DNA of 7,616 bases from Candidatus Geothermarchaeota archaeon (GTDB taxonomy: Archaea; Thermoproteota; Nitrososphaeria; Geothermarchaeales; JDFR-13): contig WAMZ01000115.1 of NCBI GenBank assembly GCA_015522055.1, positions 1 to 7,616 on the forward strand, in the 5' to 3' direction. Under the pieces are notes generated by a model, which was given only the letters and a program-made list of their open reading frames with translations, had not been told where the DNA came from and did not search any database. The position numbers and the translations under genes are program-made. This document shows positions 5,786-7,616 of the stretch, in pieces; within the stretch, counting starts at the first letter, position 1; every line of letters begins with the position of its first letter.

Positions 5786-7013
5786 ATATATAGTCGGTTA
5801 GCTTCATCTGCCTCGATAATCCCTTAACTATTTTAGATTTTTTCATCCATACATCGCTATCTATGCTGAAGAATTTGAGCTCACTATTTAAGGCTTCTTT
5901 TAGGCCGTCATATTTCCTGGGGATCCCCCTAAGCATCCTAGATACGGTCTCTCTGATGTGCCAGTTACCGACTGGGGCATAGTATGTTGGTAATATCTCC
6001 CTATAAATTAATACACCTGCTTGTCTCCTAATCCTATCTAGATATTCTAGGACTGGTAGTCTGGCCGCTATATATCCTCCATCCATATAATCCATCCTAC
6101 CCAATGGATCCTCATATACCCTGAAGAGGGATACGTTGCCCATGCCTCCCCATAGACTCCTGCTGTGCCATGCCTCTATCCATTCAAGCTCCAGTGATCC
6201 GGGGTAGAGTATGACTAGGAATTTATTCCCTAGGTATTGGCCGGTGAATGCATAGACCTTATCGATATATTCATAGCCTAATATTCTAGACCTATAGTGG
6301 TTCCCTATTATGGAGTCTACGGCGGTGATCGCCCATCTCGTAGGGACTATCTTCCTATTTCGATATAATCCTAGGAGGCCGCCGCTTAGTGCATGTATCA
6401 AGGTGTAGATATCATATCCGCTTGTATAGAGTTCGATGACGGCGTCTCTGGCTTTTATGTCATCGGATATCCTCTTCTCTAGTAGATACCCTACCTTGGG
6501 GTTGGATGTTATTTTGATATCCTTGGCTCTGCTGGTTAGGGCAACTGGTTTGGTCAAGCCATTGAATACGATTCTAGGCTTGGGGGCCTCGCTTAGCATG
6601 ACTTCACTATCTACTGGGCTGCTGCTGACCGACGCAATATTTATCTCCTTCTCATATAGTATCCATGGGTCATATACATTAACTATGGTTGCTGAAGCCA
6701 CCATACCACTCCTGAGCTTTATAATATCTTCGAGGCTAAATCTCCCCCACCAGTCCCGGGGGGAATCATATATCCTGGCCTCCTCACCATATTTCTGTGG
6801 GGGGATGTTCAACATAACCCTAACTTTTGGATATCCATATTCCCCTACTAATAGGCTTGGGGGCGTGGATCCATCAACAAATCTATTTCTGATGGTTGTA
6901 TAGATATTTATGTGGCTCTTCAATCTCTCTAGAATCGGGCATTTATTTAGGCCACATAGTCTCTTGCCACCCTTACATCTTACACATATCTCCCCTAAGC
7001 CAAATCCCCCCAT
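5784..7013 (-). CDS. nreA: Nre-family archaeal DNA repair protein with PCNA-binding tail (NreA-like), 409 aa
   Basis: An archaeal Nre protein. In Haloferax NreA binds the PCNA sliding clamp and takes part in repair of DNA damage; the biochemical activity is not established. The N-terminus has a Cys4 zinc-knuckle pattern, C10-x2-C13-x6-C20-x4-C25, ending in CPI. The conserved core includes VGEYGYPKVRVM (56-67), GLTKPVALTSRAKDI (152-166) and the family signature R220-KIV-PTRWAITAVD (224-233). The last eight residues, Q402-MK-L405-TD-Y408-I409, fit the PIP-box pattern Qxx(h)xx(a)(a), with an aliphatic residue in the final position, and lie at the very C-terminus as expected. Length is normal and no residue is obviously missing. 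It lies 44 bp downstream of a ketopantoate reductase gene on the same strand, so co-transcription is possible without functional linkage. TATA-like DNA (7020-7028) is too close to the ATG to be a typical promoter. The NreA versus NreB assignment is tentative. Confidence 0.92.
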   Translation of the reverse strand: MGGFGLGEICVRCKGGKRLCGLNKCPILERLKSHINIYTTIRNRFVDGSTPPSLLVGEYGYPKVRVMLNIPPQKYGEEARIYDSPRDWWGRFSLEDIIKLRSGMVASATIVNVYDPWILYEKEINIASVSSSPVDSEVMLSEAPKPRIVFNGLTKPVALTSRAKDIKITSNPKVGYLLEKRISDDIKARDAVIELYTSGYDIYTLIHALSGGLLGLYRNRKIVPTRWAITAVDSIIGNHYRSRILGYEYIDKVYAFTGQYLGNKFLVILYPGSLELEWIEAWHSRSLWGGMGNVSLFRVYEDPLGRMDYMDGGYIAARLPVLEYLDRIRRQAGVLIYREILPTYYAPVGNWHIRETVSRMLRGIPRKYDGLKEALNSELKFFSIDSDVWMKKSKIVKGLSRQMKLTDYI

Positions 7014-7045
7014 GCTCCCAAATATAACTCACTATTGGGAGGCAT

Positions 7046-7051
7046 AAAAAA
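7046..7051 (-). terminator. Candidate T6 terminator after the ketopantoate reductase gene
   Basis: On the minus strand six Ts follow the reductase stop by 6 bases, in a 44-bp gap before the Nre gene. It could end or attenuate transcription between the two genes; the same AT-run lies about 35 bases from the Nre ATG and could instead be part of its promoter. Confidence 0.35.
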
Positions 7052-7057
7052 GTTTGG

Positions 7058-7616
7058 TTAAGACTTTTGGCTGAGCAATTCAATACTCTTTATCAATTTT
7101 AAAAGTATTCTGTTTACGGGTGTATCGATGCCAAGCTCCTCCCCGTACTTCACTATAACTCCGTTTAGGTAATCCACCTCCGTTTTTCTACCCCTCTCTA
7201 TATCTTGGAGCATCGACGACTTGTTATTCGCCGTCATCCTCGCTATGCTCCTTACATGGTTATATGCATCCTCATATAGTAGTTTGATGCCAAGCGCCCC
7301 AGCTATTTTGAGGGCCTCCCCAATAGCCATATCCATCAACTCCATTAACTCCTGTATCGAGAGTAGATCGCCATTCCTACACCTCGCGATGGCGGTTAAT
7401 GGATTTATAGCTATGTTAACGACTAGTTTGCTCCATAAGATGCTGTCTATATTATCTACGTATTCTGCCTCAAGACCCGAATTGTTGAATATCTCCACCA
7501 TTTCTATAGCTTTCTCCCTTGCGCTGGTGAGGCAGCCTATATAAGTCTTTCCTCTCCCAGCGTGGTAGACCTTACCCGGCCCCATCAATGTCGCGCCGTG
7601 GTTGGTGACTCCCCTC
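7058..7616 (-). CDS. panE: 2-dehydropantoate 2-reductase (ketopantoate reductase, ApbA/PanE family), C-terminal 185 aa, cut by the right window edge
   Basis: This enzyme reduces ketopantoate to pantoate with NAD(P)H in coenzyme A synthesis. Only the C-terminal part is present; the frame runs open to base 7616, so the N-terminal Rossmann domain with its glycine-rich loop lies outside. Before the first in-window ATG (7585) the frame reads RGVTNHGATL, which continues the family pattern into MGPGKVYHAGRGKTYIG, so the ATG and the adjoining TTG are internal, not starts. Counting from the first whole codon, the catalytic K63 and N67 sit in ILWSKLVVNIAINPLTAI. Also typical are SSMLQDIERGRKTEVDYLNG and LGIDTPVNRILLKLIKSIE near the end. 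Catalytic residues in this half are intact. The family contains paralogues with other 2-oxo-acid substrates, so PanE function is likely rather than certain. The stop lies 44 bp upstream of the Nre gene. Confidence 0.9.
   Translation of the reverse strand, partial: RGVTNHGATLMGPGKVYHAGRGKTYIGCLTSAREKAIEMVEIFNNSGLEAEYVDNIDSILWSKLVVNIAINPLTAIARCRNGDLLSIQELMELMDMAIGEALKIAGALGIKLLYEDAYNHVRSIARMTANNKSSMLQDIERGRKTEVDYLNGVIVKYGEELGIDTPVNRILLKLIKSIELLSQKS

Noticed and set aside
6436..6903. 155-residue plus-strand frame with apparent membrane segments
   Set aside because: It is antisense to the conserved core of the Nre gene; hydrophobicity is a by-product of the complementary codons.
7058..7588. Ketopantoate reductase fragment as a complete 176-residue gene starting at 7588 or 7585
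   Set aside because: The frame stays open to the window edge and the extra codons (GVTNHGAT) match the family, so the gene continues past the edge.
1..7616. Search for tRNA, rRNA, CRISPR repeats, insertion sequences, toxin-antitoxin or defence genes
   Set aside because: Gaps between genes are all under 150 bp with no cloverleaf-like or regularly repeated sequence, no transposase motifs and no terminal repeats; the genes are housekeeping types.

Overview
This 7.6 kb window looks like ordinary, densely packed chromosome from a thermophilic archaeon, probably a Thermoprotei/TACK-type crenarchaeon. The evidence is an Nre-family DNA-repair protein with an N-terminal Cys4 knuckle and a C-terminal PCNA-binding motif (an archaeal family), codon use rich in ATA and AGG, very short intergenic gaps, and AT-rich TATA-like boxes upstream of several genes. 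A c-type cytochrome and a heme O synthase suggest a respiring organism with a heme-copper oxidase. I cannot fix the genus from sequence alone; a Thermoproteales relative is a guess.

Layout, left to right. (1) A small class I SAM-dependent methyltransferase (+, 1-576) starts exactly at the window edge and faces an aldo/keto reductase (-, 581-1561) across a 4-bp gap. (2) Upstream of the reductase on the same strand, 33 bp away, is a 243-residue protein I do not recognise (-, 1595-2326). (3) A 127-bp divergent intergenic region carries a 6-bp-stem GC inverted repeat and leads into a class V aminotransferase (+, 2454-3560). (4) The aminotransferase overlaps by 8 bp, tail to tail, with a membrane-anchored PEBP (YbhB/YbcL-like) gene (-, 3553-4163). 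That gene is broken by an apparent one-base deletion; restoring one base gives a 203-residue reading frame. (5) Upstream of it on the same strand is ctaB, heme O synthase (-, 4227-5087). (6) A 145-bp divergent promoter region separates ctaB from a membrane-anchored monoheme cytochrome c (+, 5233-5748). (7) An Nre-family repair protein (-, 5784-7013) follows, and then the C-terminal part of a ketopantoate reductase (-, 7058 to past the right edge).

Functionally this is a mosaic of housekeeping genes. The clearest pairing is ctaB with the divergent cytochrome c, both plausible parts of aerobic respiratory-chain assembly. The Nre and PanE genes are close enough for co-transcription but have unrelated roles. 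I see no mobile element, CRISPR array, tRNA, rRNA, toxin-antitoxin or defence locus, and no case for a new multi-gene system. The items most worth a second look are the frameshifted PEBP gene, the doubly anchored cytochrome with a Met-rich tail, the hairpin before the aminotransferase, and the unrecognised 243-residue protein.
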